A stretch of DNA of 64,000 nt from NCBI GenBank assembly GCA_023954075.1, contig JAMLIV010000007.1:1-64000 (forward strand), given 5' to 3'. A program made the translations under genes and the position numbers. The notes beneath the pieces are model-generated. The model worked only from the letters and a program-made list of their open reading frames with translations, had not been told where the DNA came from and ran no database searches. Every line of letters begins with the position of its first letter. Position 1 is the first letter of the stretch. Positions 19,239 through 28,251 of this stretch are shown piece after piece. The stretch is from Lysobacteraceae bacterium (lineage in GTDB: Bacteria; Pseudomonadota; Gammaproteobacteria; Xanthomonadales; Xanthomonadaceae).

Positions 19239-19837
19239 TGCGCGTGGCGCTGGTGGACTCGGGCGGAGCCAATATCGGGTCGGTGCGCTATGCGCTGGAT
19301 CGGCTCGGGGTGAATGCCGTCGTGACCGCCGACGCCGAGGCGATCCGCGCCAGCGCGCGGGTCATCCTGCCCGGCGTGGGCGCGGCCGACGTGGCGATGG
19401 CGAGACTGCGCGAGCTGGGCCTGGTCGAAACGCTGCGCACGCTGCAGCAGCCGCTGCTCGGCATCTGCCTCGGGATGCAGCTGCTGTTCGAGTCGTCCGA
19501 AGAGGGCGGGGTGGAAACGCTGGGCCTGCTGCAAGGCCGCGTCGCGAAGCTCCCCGAAGCGCCCGGCGTGCGCATCCCGCACATGGGCTGGAACCGTCTC
19601 GTGATCCGCCGCGACAGCGCGCTTCTGGCAGGCATCGAGGCGGGCGCGCAGTGCTATTTCGTGCACAGCTATGCCGCGCCCGTCACCGAGGACTGTGTGG
19701 CATCCAGCGCGCACGGCGTGCCGTTCGCGGCGCTGGTGCAGCGCGGCAACGTGGCCGGCGCACAATTTCATCCCGAACGCTCCGGCACCACCGGCGCGCG
19801 GCTGCTGGAAAACTTCATCAGGAGCGGCTGCGCATGA
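19238..19837 (+). CDS. hisH: Imidazole glycerol phosphate synthase, glutaminase subunit
   Basis: 199 residues, a class I glutamine amidotransferase that supplies ammonia to HisF. The nucleophile Cys is in [11 protein letters not shown]. The His-Glu pair is in [12 protein letters not shown] near the C-terminus. The start is ATG 19238, with AAGGGGG upstream. Its stop overlaps the hisA ATG by 4 bases. Confidence 0.96.
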   Translation: MRVALVDSGGANIGSVRYALDRLGVNAVVTADAEAIRASARVILPGVGAADVAMARLRELGLVETLRTLQQPLLGICLGMQLLFESSEEGGVETLGLLQGRVAKLPEAPGVRIPHMGWNRLVIRRDSALLAGIEAGAQCYFVHSYAAPVTEDCVASSAHGVPFAALVQRGNVAGAQFHPERSGTTGARLLENFIRSGCA

Positions 19838-20616
19838 GCACCCAAAACCCCGCTCTCACGAATCCCCAATCGCCAATCCCCAATCCCCGCTTCACCCCCT
19901 ATCCCGCCATCGACGTGCGCGATGGCGCGGTGGTGCGCCTGAAGCAGGGCGACTACGCGCAGCAGACCACGTACCCGGCGACGCCGCTGGAGCAGGCGCG
20001 GGGCTACGCCGCCGAGGGTGCGCAGTGGCTGCATCTGGTCGATCTGGACGCCGCGCGCGAGGGCGGCTACACGCTTGCGCCGCTGCTGGGCGAAATCGCC
20101 CGCAGCACCTCGCTGAAGGTGCAGACCGGCGGCGGCATCCGCAGCGCCGATGACGTGCTGCGGGTGCTCGATGCCGGCGCCGCGCGCGTGGTGATCGGCA
20201 GCCTCGCGGTGCGCGAGCCGGATACCGTGGCGGGCTGGGTCGCGCGCTTCGGCAGCGAGCGCATCACCGTGGCGCTCGATACCCGCTTCATCGACGCCGC
20301 CTGGCGTTTGCCCCTGCACGGCTGGACGGAAAGCTCCGGGCGCAGCCTGGACGAGCTGGCCGTGTTTTACGCCGGTGCCGGCCTCGCGCACCTGCTGTGT
20401 ACCGACATCGGCCGCGACGGCATGCTGGCCGGGCCGAATCTCGAGCTGTATGCGCATCTGGTATCACGTGTTCCAGACGTCGCGGTGCAGGCCTCCGGCG
20501 GCGTGCGTGACGCGGCCGATATCGCCGCCGCGCGCGCCGTGGGCTGCGGCGGAGCAATCCTCGGCAAGGCGCTGCTCGAAGCGCGGATCAACCTCAAGGA
20601 TGCCCTCGCATGTTGA
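19834..20616 (+). CDS. hisA: ProFAR isomerase HisA with a repeat-derived N-terminal insertion
   Basis: 260 residues. The (beta/alpha)8 isomerase converts ProFAR to PRFAR. Catalytic features are [22 protein letters not shown], the phosphate-binding TGGGIRS, and TDIGRDGM with the second catalytic Asp. Between the initiator Met-Ser and [12 protein letters not shown] lie 17 extra residues (Thr-Gln-Asn-Pro ... Asn-Pro-Arg), encoded by DNA that contains four tandem AATCCCC-type heptamers. As I recall, related HisA proteins run Met-Ser-Phe-Thr directly into the first strand. The insertion keeps frame, so the enzyme is probably functional with a disordered N-terminal tail. The ATG at 19834 overlaps the hisH stop. 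Confidence 0.93.
   Translation: MSTQNPALTNPQSPIPNPRFTPYPAIDVRDGAVVRLKQGDYAQQTTYPATPLEQARGYAAEGAQWLHLVDLDAAREGGYTLAPLLGEIARSTSLKVQTGGGIRSADDVLRVLDAGAARVVIGSLAVREPDTVAGWVARFGSERITVALDTRFIDAAWRLPLHGWTESSGRSLDELAVFYAGAGLAHLLCTDIGRDGMLAGPNLELYAHLVSRVPDVAVQASGGVRDAADIAAARAVGCGGAILGKALLEARINLKDALAC
19861..19888 (+). repeat. Tandem heptamer repeat inside hisA
   Basis: Four consecutive 7-base units, AATCCCC, AATCGCC, AATCCCC, AATCCCC. The same heptamer family, in both orientations, bounds the nuoD-nuoE spacer at 51310-51434. Here it is translated as part of the HisA N-terminus. Confidence 0.85.
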
Positions 20617-21386
20617 GCCGAAGGATCATTCCGTGCCTGGACGTGCGCGAGGGGCGCGTGGTCAAGGGCGTGCGCTTCCGCGATCACGTCGACATGGGCG
20701 GCATCGAGGAACTGGCGGTGCGCTATCGCGACGAGGGCGCGGACGAACTGGTGTTCTACGACATCACCGCCAGTCCGCAGGGCCGCAGCGTGGACCGGGC
20801 CTGGATCGAGCGTGTGGCGCGGCTGATCGACATTCCGTTCTGCGTGGCCGGCGGCATCCGCTCGGTCGCGGACGCGCGCGCCGTGCTGCACGCCGGGGCC
20901 GACAAGATTTCCATCAACACCCCGGCGCTGGAGCGCCCGGAGCTCATCACCGAACTGGCCGAAGCCTTCGGCGTGCAGTGCGTCGTGGTCGGCATCGACA
21001 GCCTGCGCGATGACGACGGCCAATGGCGGGTGCGCAGCCACACTGGAGATCCCGATGCCACCCGCACCCACGCGCGCCGCACGCTCGACTGGATCGTCGA
21101 GGCGCAGCAGCGCGGTGCCGGCGAGATCGTACTCAACTGCATGGGCTCGGACGGCGTGCGCGGGGGCTACGACATCGAGCAGCTCAGCGCCGCGCGCGCG
21201 CTGTGCCGCGCGCCGCTGGTGGCATCGGGCGGTGCCGGCGCGATCACGCACTTCATCGAGGTGTTCACGCAGGCGGATGTGGATGGCGCGCTGGCGGCCA
21301 GCGTGTTCCATTCCGGTGCGGTGGCCATTCCCGAACTCAAGAAGCGGCTGTCCGAGGCCGGCGTGGAGGTGCGCAATGTCGTCTGA
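20610..21386 (+). CDS. hisF: Imidazole glycerol phosphate synthase, cyclase subunit
   Basis: 258 residues, (beta/alpha)8 barrel partner of HisH that closes the imidazole ring. Catalytic Asp in [15 protein letters not shown] and in [14 protein letters not shown], and phosphate loops CVAGGIRS and [10 protein letters not shown], are all present. It overlaps the hisA end by 7 bases and runs into hisI. Confidence 0.97.
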   Translation: MLSRRIIPCLDVREGRVVKGVRFRDHVDMGGIEELAVRYRDEGADELVFYDITASPQGRSVDRAWIERVARLIDIPFCVAGGIRSVADARAVLHAGADKISINTPALERPELITELAEAFGVQCVVVGIDSLRDDDGQWRVRSHTGDPDATRTHARRTLDWIVEAQQRGAGEIVLNCMGSDGVRGGYDIEQLSAARALCRAPLVASGGAGAITHFIEVFTQADVDGALAASVFHSGAVAIPELKKRLSEAGVEVRNVV

Positions 21387-22011
21387 GGGTTCCGTTTCGT
21401 TCGATCCATCCGCGCTGGATTGGGACAAGCAGGCTGGCCTGATTCCCGCCATCGTGCAGGGCGCCGCCAGCCGCCGGGTGCTGATGCTGGGCTACATGAG
21501 CCGCGAGGCGCTGGAGATCACCCTGGCCACCGCGCGGGTGACCTTCTTCAGCCGCAGCAAGGGGCGGCTTTGGACCAAGGGCGAAAGCTCCGGCCACTTC
21601 CTCCACCTGCGGGCGATCGAAGCCGATTGCGATGGCGACACCCTGCTGATCCAGGCCGAAGCCGATGGCCCGACCTGCCATCTGGGCCGGACGAGCTGTT
21701 TTGCCGCTGCGCCCGAAGATTTCCTCGGCGCGCTCGACGCCTTCATCGCAAAGCGCCAGCGCGAACTGCCGGAAGGCAGCTACACCACCCGCCTGTTCGA
21801 AGCCGGGATCAAGCGCATCGCGCAGAAAGTGGGCGAGGAGGGGGTGGAAACCGCGCTTGCGGCCGCCACGGGCGACGCCAACGAGCTGCGCAACGAGGCC
21901 GCCGACCTGCTGTATCACCTCATCGCGCTGCTGCGCGCCGCCGGCCTCTCGCTGGACGAGGCGCGCAATACCCTGGCCCGGCGCCACGCGGAGTCGGAGA
22001 CGGTGAAGTAG
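21376..22011 (+). CDS. hisI: Bifunctional PR-AMP cyclohydrolase/PR-ATP pyrophosphohydrolase
   Basis: 211 residues fusing HisI (about 10-115) and HisE (about 120-211), which act on steps two and three of the pathway. The zinc-binding motifs are [28 protein letters not shown] and CHLGRTSCF. The MazG-like HisE part has [13 protein letters not shown] and [14 protein letters not shown]. The ATG at 21376 overlaps hisF by 11 bases. It is the last gene of the operon. Confidence 0.97.
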   Translation: MSSEGSVSFDPSALDWDKQAGLIPAIVQGAASRRVLMLGYMSREALEITLATARVTFFSRSKGRLWTKGESSGHFLHLRAIEADCDGDTLLIQAEADGPTCHLGRTSCFAAAPEDFLGALDAFIAKRQRELPEGSYTTRLFEAGIKRIAQKVGEEGVETALAAATGDANELRNEAADLLYHLIALLRAAGLSLDEARNTLARRHAESETVK

Positions 22012-22013
22012 GG

Positions 22014-22045
22014 CACCGGCAGCCCGCTTGCTGCCGATGCCGGTG
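22014..22045 (+). terminator. Possible hairpin at the end of the his operon
   Basis: An 8-bp outer stem (CACCGGCA / TGCCGGTG) with a nested GCAGC/GCTGC inner stem begins 3 bases after the hisI stop. There is no T run, so it may act as an mRNA 3' stabiliser or Rho-type end rather than an intrinsic terminator. Confidence 0.4.
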
Positions 22046-22190
22046 GAAGCGCTGGAGTCCTGCTCCGCAAGTTTCCTGCTCCATCATGCCCGTGCAGGCG
22101 GCTGTCCGGAACAACTCTGCGACAGGGCCGGGAAAGTGTTGCGGTGCTCCCTCAAGGAATCGGACAGGGAAATCACAATGCCCCGCCCGT

Positions 22191-24254
22191 CTACTTCTTC
22201 ACCAGTCGAATGAGTGCCGAACGCATCGTAGAGGGCGTGCCGATATCAGAACGCTGGAAAATCTCGCCCGTCGTCACCACCAGATACTCTCCACTGGGTG
22301 ACATCGCAGTAATCCACATCGACGGCCATTCAGGTGCCAGCCCCAGATCCTCCAGCACCTCGGTCAACAGCACGGGGCCGGTATCCTGTGTCCAGAGGTA
22401 GGCACCCCATGCCGAGCCGCCATTTGGCAGGCTTCCGATCATCTCGGGAGAACGGTAAGCCCCTCCCGCAAACGTGCCATCCGAAGAAACATGATTGGCC
22501 ACGTGCTGCCAGCCAAACGGCCTTTCCTCACTGGGTGAGATGATCCCAAGAACGCCACTGATGCCATTTCCACCAATGAAACCAGGCAAACCGTACACCG
22601 TGCCATCTTCATCCGTCTCTACCGGCAAGGTTCCATATATGATGCGAGCATCGCCGCTGCACGCACTTATGTTTGCAAGCGGCACCCCTTCCGCGTCAAA
22701 AAGATAACGGGGATCGCCTTCCTCCTGCCACCGCACAGCCCATGCAGGGGCGCCTGGCCAAGAAATCCCGCTATTCGATCCGACCACCAGACTGCCATCG
22801 TTCGATACGCATCGCGCAGTGGCGCCCGGCATCTCGTCCGTCGTCGGCAATTCCCGCATGCCTTGGGCTTCGCTCCAGATCCATGATTTCCGAATCGTAC
22901 CGCCCGATGGCGAGGGTGCCGCCACCTGCATCACCGCATGGGAAAAATCGGTCGATGGACGGACGATCCCGGTTTGCCCCGGGCTCTCCAGGCCCGGCAT
23001 CGGCACGATCACACCACCCCGGATAAAGGCAGCCCCCCCCGTTTTTCGGTCGATCAGCATCTGCTCGCCATCTTCGGATACGAAGACCAGGCCATCGACG
23101 AACATCGAGTACACATCCTGCCAGTCCGTTTCACCAGGCCGCAGACGCACCGGCCTGTAGCCCACCGACACGCCCTGATTCACCTTCCGGGTCCCCACCA
23201 CGGTGCCGTCGTTGGCCACGCCATGCACGGCGATGAGGTTGCCGCTGCTGGTGCCGGGCGGCGGATTCTGCGGCACCGGCGTCGGCAGGTGGGTCAGGGT
23301 GATGTCATACAAATCCGTCAGCGTCGGCTTCACCCACGGACAGGCCGGCTTCGCCAGCTGCGCCAGCACGTTGAGGTCGAACCGGCCCGTGCCGAAACCC
23401 GGGGCCGTGGCCTCGTATTCCGCCGCGCCGCTGTCGCAGCCCAGCGACAGCTCCACCCGGCCCCACAGCGTGTGCTCCACCTGCGCCGGATCGAAGGCCT
23501 CCGCGAAGCGGCCGCCGCGCGCCGAATACAGTTCCGGAAACACCAGCCGGTCGTCTTCCACCTCGCCCGTGCCCACCATCCAGTACGGGTTTCCTTCCGG
23601 ATCGTAGGTAAACCAGCCCAGCGCCGCGCTGCCGTTCGCCAGCCAGGTCAGCACGTAGCCCTGCCCGCTGTAGGCCGGGTCGTACCAGCCGCCGCTCTGG
23701 CCCGCCTCGGCGCGCACCGGCTCGCCCGGCGTGCCGTGGATCGGCGCGCAGCCCGCGGCCATCGTGCGCGTCAGCCGGGTCAGCGGGAAATCGCCGCTCT
23801 TGCCGAAGGCGGAAAACGCCACCCGGCCGTGCTGGCAGTCGGAAAACGAAATCACCGCGCTGCCCTTCACCTCGCGCACCACCTGCGCCGGATCGAAGTC
23901 CGGGCCGAAGCGCCCGCCGCGCGGGGCGATCAGTTCGGAAAACACGATGGAATCGCCGCCCGGATCGCGCACGATGCGGCCCACGCCTTCCAGCCAGCGC
24001 GGCTCGCCCTCGTCGTCGAAGGTGAACCAGTACAGCGCCGCGGCCTCGTCGGACAAAATCCCGACGATCCAGCCCTCGCCGCCGCGCGCCGGGTCGAACC
24101 ACATCGCGCTGTGGCCCGGCTGGATCGGAACGTAGGGCGCTTCGGCGCGGGCCACGGCCGGAAGCGCGGCGAGCAGCAGGGCGCAGAGCAGAATGGGGAA
24201 AAAGCGGGTGAAAATGCTGCGCGGCGGCAGCCGGGACGAAAGAATCGGGACCAT
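22191..24254 (-). CDS. Large secreted protein: two WYDP-type repeats plus propeller-like C-terminus
   Basis: 687 residues from ATG 24254, which has GGAGG 7 bases upstream. A signal peptide (about 1-37, ending AVARA) leads to two related modules of about 110 residues. Each begins with WFDPARGGEGW or WYDPAYSGQGY, followed by WFTFDDEGEPRW or WFTYDPEGNPYW and a FxPAQV segment; this type recurs in secreted Xanthomonadales proteins. After a proline-rich linker near 325-340, the C-terminal 350 residues carry short repeats such as GVANDGTVVG, CVSNDGSLVVG and HVSSDGTFAGG, like HAF-type propeller repeats. DNA of the C-terminal half appears visibly less GC-rich. Function unknown; probably periplasmic or extracellular. 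Confidence 0.7.
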   Translation of the reverse strand: MVPILSSRLPPRSIFTRFFPILLCALLLAALPAVARAEAPYVPIQPGHSAMWFDPARGGEGWIVGILSDEAAALYWFTFDDEGEPRWLEGVGRIVRDPGGDSIVFSELIAPRGGRFGPDFDPAQVVREVKGSAVISFSDCQHGRVAFSAFGKSGDFPLTRLTRTMAAGCAPIHGTPGEPVRAEAGQSGGWYDPAYSGQGYVLTWLANGSAALGWFTYDPEGNPYWMVGTGEVEDDRLVFPELYSARGGRFAEAFDPAQVEHTLWGRVELSLGCDSGAAEYEATAPGFGTGRFDLNVLAQLAKPACPWVKPTLTDLYDITLTHLPTPVPQNPPPGTSSGNLIAVHGVANDGTVVGTRKVNQGVSVGYRPVRLRPGETDWQDVYSMFVDGLVFVSEDGEQMLIDRKTGGAAFIRGGVIVPMPGLESPGQTGIVRPSTDFSHAVMQVAAPSPSGGTIRKSWIWSEAQGMRELPTTDEMPGATARCVSNDGSLVVGSNSGISWPGAPAWAVRWQEEGDPRYLFDAEGVPLANISACSGDARIIYGTLPVETDEDGTVYGLPGFIGGNGISGVLGIISPSEERPFGWQHVANHVSSDGTFAGGAYRSPEMIGSLPNGGSAWGAYLWTQDTGPVLLTEVLEDLGLAPEWPSMWITAMSPSGEYLVVTTGEIFQRSDIGTPSTMRSALIRLVKK

Positions 24255-24449
24255 GGTAAATACCTCCGCAAGCGGCAAATGAGCTCCCCCGTCCCGGGAG
24301 GCTAGCCCACGCGCGCCGGCCCGTCCATTCCCCGGAGGGGGCAGGTGGAGTTTTTCCTGAAGGGTGCCGGGTATCAGCCCACTGCTCGAAAATCTGCCTG
24401 CCGTCATCCCGGAAGAAGCCCACTGGTGCTTCGAAAAACTCCCGATTCG

Positions 24450-24477
24450 CGTCATTCCGGCTTTCGCCGGAATGACG
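24450..24477. repeat. REP-like hairpin element
   Basis: Inverted repeat CGTCATTCCGG - CTTTCG - CCGGAATGACG with perfect 11-bp arms, flanked by a looser outer pair (TCGAAAAAC / ATTTTTCGA). It lies 19 bases after the stop of the small secreted protein gene and may act as its transcript end. The arm sequence is of the kind found as dispersed palindromes in many proteobacteria, and a relative occurs at 40141-40217. Confidence 0.75.
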
Positions 24478-24495
24478 TCGATTTTTCGAGGTTCC

Positions 24496-25248
24496 CTATT
24501 GGTTGACCGCGGCGGGCAGCGACAGGTCGCCCGAGGCCACCTTGAAGACGTCGACCACGCACAGCAGCGGGTTGTGCACGCTGGCATTGACGCGCAGCGC
24601 GGCGGTGACGCCGTCGAACGTCGCGGCCTCGACCGCGCCGATATCGTCGAACGGCACCCGGACCTCGACCGAACCCTGCTGGAACGTCGGGCTCCAGCCC
24701 GGGCTGTCGATCAGGATCGGAAGGCCTGGCCAGGTTTTGGGCAGGCGCGGCTTGCTGCCTTCCGGAATGTCCACGACCTTGAGCGCGCCGGCTCCGCAGG
24801 CGTCATCGGGCTGCAGTACGACCCAGTGCGAATGCCAGAGGTTGCCGTCGTTGTCGAGATTGCCGTCGCCGTTCTCGTCGAACAGCGGCGTGTCGTCGAA
24901 GTCCGGATGCGCGGTCACCGCAAAGGCGAGGATGCCGGCCTTGGGCTCAAACCCGACCAGGGCGGAATCGAGGGTCGTTGGCCACACGTAGGAAAACACC
25001 GTGCTGCCGGCAAGCTTGCCGGATGCGCTGGGGCGGGATTCGCCGGCGTTTCCGGACACGGCCATGTGGAAGGTCGCCACGTTGCCTTGCGTGGTGATTT
25101 TGGTGTGGACGATGTCGAAAGGCGCGCGCACGGCCTCGGCCGGCTCGGAGGCAAGGCCGCCGTGGTGGGCGGCTTCGTGGCTCATGGCCGAGGTGGCAAA
25201 ACCGCTGGCGACAAGCGCCAGGGCGAGGGCGGTGTTCAGGGGTGTCAT
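24496..25248 (-). CDS. Secreted hypothetical protein with an Asp/Asn-rich loop
   Basis: 250 residues. A cleavable signal peptide is likely (about 1-22, MTPLNTALALALVASGFATS). The mature part opens with a His-containing segment (HEAAHHGG). Around residues 122-137 lies DENGDGNLDNDGNLWH, similar to EF-hand-like calcium loops. A pair of cysteines (near 153 and 233) could form a disulphide. I do not recognise a named family. ATG 25248 has AAGGAG 7 bases upstream. It is divergent from the AraC-type regulator across 97 bases, which suggests that regulator controls it. Confidence 0.65.
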   Translation of the reverse strand: MTPLNTALALALVASGFATSAMSHEAAHHGGLASEPAEAVRAPFDIVHTKITTQGNVATFHMAVSGNAGESRPSASGKLAGSTVFSYVWPTTLDSALVGFEPKAGILAFAVTAHPDFDDTPLFDENGDGNLDNDGNLWHSHWVVLQPDDACGAGALKVVDIPEGSKPRLPKTWPGLPILIDSPGWSPTFQQGSVEVRVPFDDIGAVEAATFDGVTAALRVNASVHNPLLCVVDVFKVASGDLSLPAAVNQ

Positions 25249-25345
25249 CGGGTGCTCCTTTTGGGGGTGGGTGGCGAGAGAAACTGTAGGCCGCTCGGTG
25301 GTACGATTGGGTTCCGTTCGTGCACAAGACATATCAATTAGTACG

Positions 25346-26215
25346 ATGAGCGCGCCGCCCTCCATCGATCGATTGTCCGGCATCCTGCAGCGCTTCCGGG
25401 TGCAGGCGCACCTGCACCACTCGGGAATGCTGTGTGGAATCAGCCACTTCGACGCCAGCCACGGGCACGGATACCTGCACGTCCTGCGGCGCGGCAGGCT
25501 GGAAGTCAGCCATCCGCACGCGCACGAGGTGCCCGGGCAGCTGCGCCTGGACGAGCCGACGCTGCTGTTCTATCCCCGGCCGCTGACCCATCGCTTCCAC
25601 AATCCGCCGGCGGAAGGCTCCGACCTGACCTGCGCCAGGCTGGACTTCGAAGGCGGGGTCGGCAGTCCCCTCGTGCGCGCGCTGCCGCCGCTGGTGGTGC
25701 TGCCGCTGGCGCGCGTCGCCGGCCTCGATCTGGCGCTGGAGCTGCTGTTCTCCGAGGCGGATCGGGTGCGCTGCGGGCACCGCTTTCTGGTCGATCGGCT
25801 GTTCGAGGTGGTCCTCATCCAGCTGCTGCGCTGGCTGCTGGATCACCCGCAGGAGGCGGGCGTGCGCTCGGGCTTCATCTGCGGGATGTCGGATGTGCGC
25901 CTGGCCCGTGCGCTGACCGCCATGCACGATGCGCCCGGCGAGCCCTGGACGCTGGAGCGGCTGGCGGAGCGCGCCGGCATGTCACGCACCGCGTTTGCCG
26001 CGGCCTTCCGCGAAGCGGTGGGCCAGACCCCGATCGATTACCTGGCGGACTGGCGCATGGTCCTGGTGCAGGCGCGCCTGCGTGAGGGCGATTCGATCAA
26101 GCGGCTGGCGGCCGAACTCGGTTACGCCAGCTCCTCCGGCCTGTCGCGGGCGTTTGCGGCCAAGCTTGGCGTATCCCCGCGCCAATGGCTGGCCCGGCTG
26201 GCGGCAGAGGGCTAG
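25346..26215 (+). CDS. AraC-family regulator with N-terminal cupin
   Basis: 289 residues. The N-terminal part (about 20-185) has the cupin_6 pattern of AraC-type regulators (SGMLCGISHFDASHGHGYLHVLRRG; RLDEPTLLFYPRPLTHRF). The C-terminal double HTH (about 195-285) is clear: WTLERLAERAGMSRTAFAAA, QTPIDYLADWRM and the second HTH through GYASSSGLSRAF. ATG 25346 has no good ribosome site; the sequence GTACGAT occurs both at the start and 43 bases upstream. It is divergent from the secreted protein gene. The ligand is unknown. Confidence 0.88.
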   Translation: MSAPPSIDRLSGILQRFRVQAHLHHSGMLCGISHFDASHGHGYLHVLRRGRLEVSHPHAHEVPGQLRLDEPTLLFYPRPLTHRFHNPPAEGSDLTCARLDFEGGVGSPLVRALPPLVVLPLARVAGLDLALELLFSEADRVRCGHRFLVDRLFEVVLIQLLRWLLDHPQEAGVRSGFICGMSDVRLARALTAMHDAPGEPWTLERLAERAGMSRTAFAAAFREAVGQTPIDYLADWRMVLVQARLREGDSIKRLAAELGYASSSGLSRAFAAKLGVSPRQWLARLAAEG

Positions 26216-26263
26216 GCGGCAGGCCGGGCCGGCGTCGCAGCGGCGGCACCGCCAAGCAAACCC

Positions 26264-27175
26264 TCAGTCGGCTTTCCCCAGCACCGCGCGCAGGTGTTCG
26301 ATGAAGGCGAGGGTGCGGCGGGGCAGGAGGTGGCGGCCGGGCGTCACGCACCAGACGGTCGTTGATGGGGCCGACCAGTCGGGCAGTACGCGCACCAGGT
26401 GCCCGGCCTGCAGGCGCTCGCGGGCGAAGCGTTCGCCCAGCGCCACGATACCCAAACCTTCCTCGGCCAGCGCCTGCTGCAGACCCAGCGAGTTGGCGCT
26501 GAGGGTGTGGCGGGGCAGGCCGTTCCAGCGTCTGTCCGCATGGGTCAGCCGCCAGGCCTGGCGCTCGCCGCCTGCGCTGGCCAGCATCAGCCCGGTGTGG
26601 TCGTGCAGGTTATCGGGTGTAGTGATGGGCGGATGATGGCGAAGGTAGTCGGGGCTGGCGTAGAGGCCGCTGCGCAGGACGCTGATCGGGCGGGCCACCA
26701 GGGTGCTGTCGTCCGGAAGCCGCTCGGCGGCGCGCACCGCGATGTCGTAGCGCTCGGCGATGAGGTCCACGCGCCGGGACGAAAGGTCCAGATCCAGCCG
26801 CACGGCGGGAAAGGCGCGGACGTAGCCGCTGATGATCTCCACGATCGATAGTTCGCGGAACTCGGGCGGCAGCGAGACGCGCAGGACGCCCTGCGGTTCG
26901 TCGCGCCGATGCTGGGCGAAAACGCTGGCCGCCTGCGCCTCTTCGCTCAGGCGTCGCGCGTGTTCGAGCATGCGCTCGCCGAACTCGGTCAGCACCAGCC
27001 GGCGCGTGCTGCGCTGCAAAAGACGTTCGCCCAGGGCGTCTTCCAGATGCGCAAGCCGCCGCGACAGCGTGGCCTTGGGCAGGCCCGTGGTCTCGGCCGC
27101 GCCGACGAAGCTGCCGGCCTCCACGATGCGGGCGAACAGGATCAGGTCGTTGGCGTGCAGGGGAAGCGGCGTCAT
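26264..27175 (-). CDS. LysR-family transcriptional regulator
   Basis: 303 residues, standard length. The winged HTH covers about 5-65 (FARIVEAGSFVGAAETTGLPK; TLSRRLAHLEDALGERLL), followed by a periplasmic-binding-like effector domain (about 92-295). It is divergent from wrbA over 265 bases, and a perfect palindrome ATCCCG-AAAA-CGGGAT sits 12 bases upstream of its start. By the usual LysR logic it would control wrbA and itself in response to a redox or quinone-related signal (inference). Confidence 0.9.
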   Translation of the reverse strand: MTPLPLHANDLILFARIVEAGSFVGAAETTGLPKATLSRRLAHLEDALGERLLQRSTRRLVLTEFGERMLEHARRLSEEAQAASVFAQHRRDEPQGVLRVSLPPEFRELSIVEIISGYVRAFPAVRLDLDLSSRRVDLIAERYDIAVRAAERLPDDSTLVARPISVLRSGLYASPDYLRHHPPITTPDNLHDHTGLMLASAGGERQAWRLTHADRRWNGLPRHTLSANSLGLQQALAEEGLGIVALGERFARERLQAGHLVRVLPDWSAPSTTVWCVTPGRHLLPRRTLAFIEHLRAVLGKAD

Positions 27176-27186
27176 GCGCGGGGATT

Positions 27187-27202
27187 ATCCCGAAAACGGG
27201 AT
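27187..27202. promoter_or_regulatory. Palindrome in the lysR leader
   Basis: ATCCCG-AAAA-CGGGAT, perfect 6-bp arms, immediately upstream of the LysR gene. A LysR autoregulatory site is plausible by position. It does not have the classical T-N11-A form, so the assignment is tentative. Confidence 0.45.
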
Positions 27203-27440
27203 TGTCGCTGTTGAAATGTCGTATTTATCATGTCCAATGCTGTCGATACCATGCTTGTTTCCGACGGCGGGAGCCTCCCGGGCGGCGCGGCGGCGACGGC
27301 CTGCCGCATCGGCCGATTCGCGCAGCGGCGGTATCCCGGAGAAGTCGGCGGGTGGCAAGGGCAGCTGTCGCAGGCCGGCCACCGTCGCAAGGTAAAACAC
27401 GAGAAACACCTGGCATCATATTGATAAAAAAGGAAACAAC

Positions 27441-28034
27441 ATGAGCGTCAAGCTGGCAGTCGTCTACTACTCGGCCTATGGCACCAACTACGAGATGGCC
27501 GAAATCGCCGCCGCGTCGGCGCGCGCCGCCGGGGCCGAAGTGCGCCTCCTGAAGGTGCCGGAAACCGCGCCGGCCAGCGTGGTGGCCGGGGTTGATCCGT
27601 GGCGTGCGCACGCCGAAGCCACCGCGGGTATTGCCACGGCGACCGCCGAAGACATGGCCTGGGCCGACGTCTACCTGATCTCGGCTCCGACGCGCTTTGG
27701 CAACATGGCCAGCCAGATGCGCGCCTTCATCGATACCCTCGGCGGCGTATGGGCCCAGGGACAGCTCTCCAACAAGGCGATCTCGGGCATGACCTCGGCG
27801 CAGAACCCGCACGGCGGCCAGGAAGCCACGCTGCTCTCGTTCTATGCCACGGCCATCCACTGGGGCGCGATCGTGGTGGCCCCGGGATTCACCGATCCCG
27901 TGATCTTCAAGACCGGCGGCAATCCCTATGGCTACAGCCACACCCAGGGCCAGCCTTTCGGCGAGGACGAGAAGGCTTCCATCGGCCATCAGGCGCGTCG
28001 CCTGGTCGAAGTGGCGGGCAAGCTGCGCGGCTGA
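27441..28034 (+). CDS. wrbA: NAD(P)H:quinone oxidoreductase, WrbA type
   Basis: 197 residues, flavodoxin-like fold. Reduces quinones by two electrons with FMN. The FMN phosphate loop [37 protein letters not shown], and the WrbA-specific [14 protein letters not shown] are all present. ATG 27441 has AAGGA 7 bases upstream. The long leader (27176-27440) shows no further gene. It is divergent from a LysR regulator and followed by a strong hairpin. Confidence 0.93.
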   Translation: MSVKLAVVYYSAYGTNYEMAEIAAASARAAGAEVRLLKVPETAPASVVAGVDPWRAHAEATAGIATATAEDMAWADVYLISAPTRFGNMASQMRAFIDTLGGVWAQGQLSNKAISGMTSAQNPHGGQEATLLSFYATAIHWGAIVVAPGFTDPVIFKTGGNPYGYSHTQGQPFGEDEKASIGHQARRLVEVAGKLRG

Positions 28035-28074
28035 AAACACGCGATCCGATCGTGTCCACCAGGCCATGAATCAC

Positions 28075-28110
28075 GGCCCGGCTCCCCACAGGAGCCGGGC
28101 CGTTGTACTT
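28075..28110 (+). terminator. Hairpin terminator after wrbA
   Basis: Perfect 11-bp stem GGCCCGGCTCC / GGAGCCGGGCC with a 5-base loop, followed by the loosely T-rich GTTGTACTTT. It starts 41 bases after the wrbA stop. Confidence 0.7.
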
Positions 28111-28251
28111 TCGGGCACTTGGCAGGGCGTGATCGAGCCGCCATCGTGGTGGCTGGACGCGGCGGCGCGCACTGCCCTGCCTGATGCAGGCGCGCGGACG
28201 GGCCACGCCCCGTCAGTCCGATTCATGGTGAATCCAATGGGAGTCAAGCAC

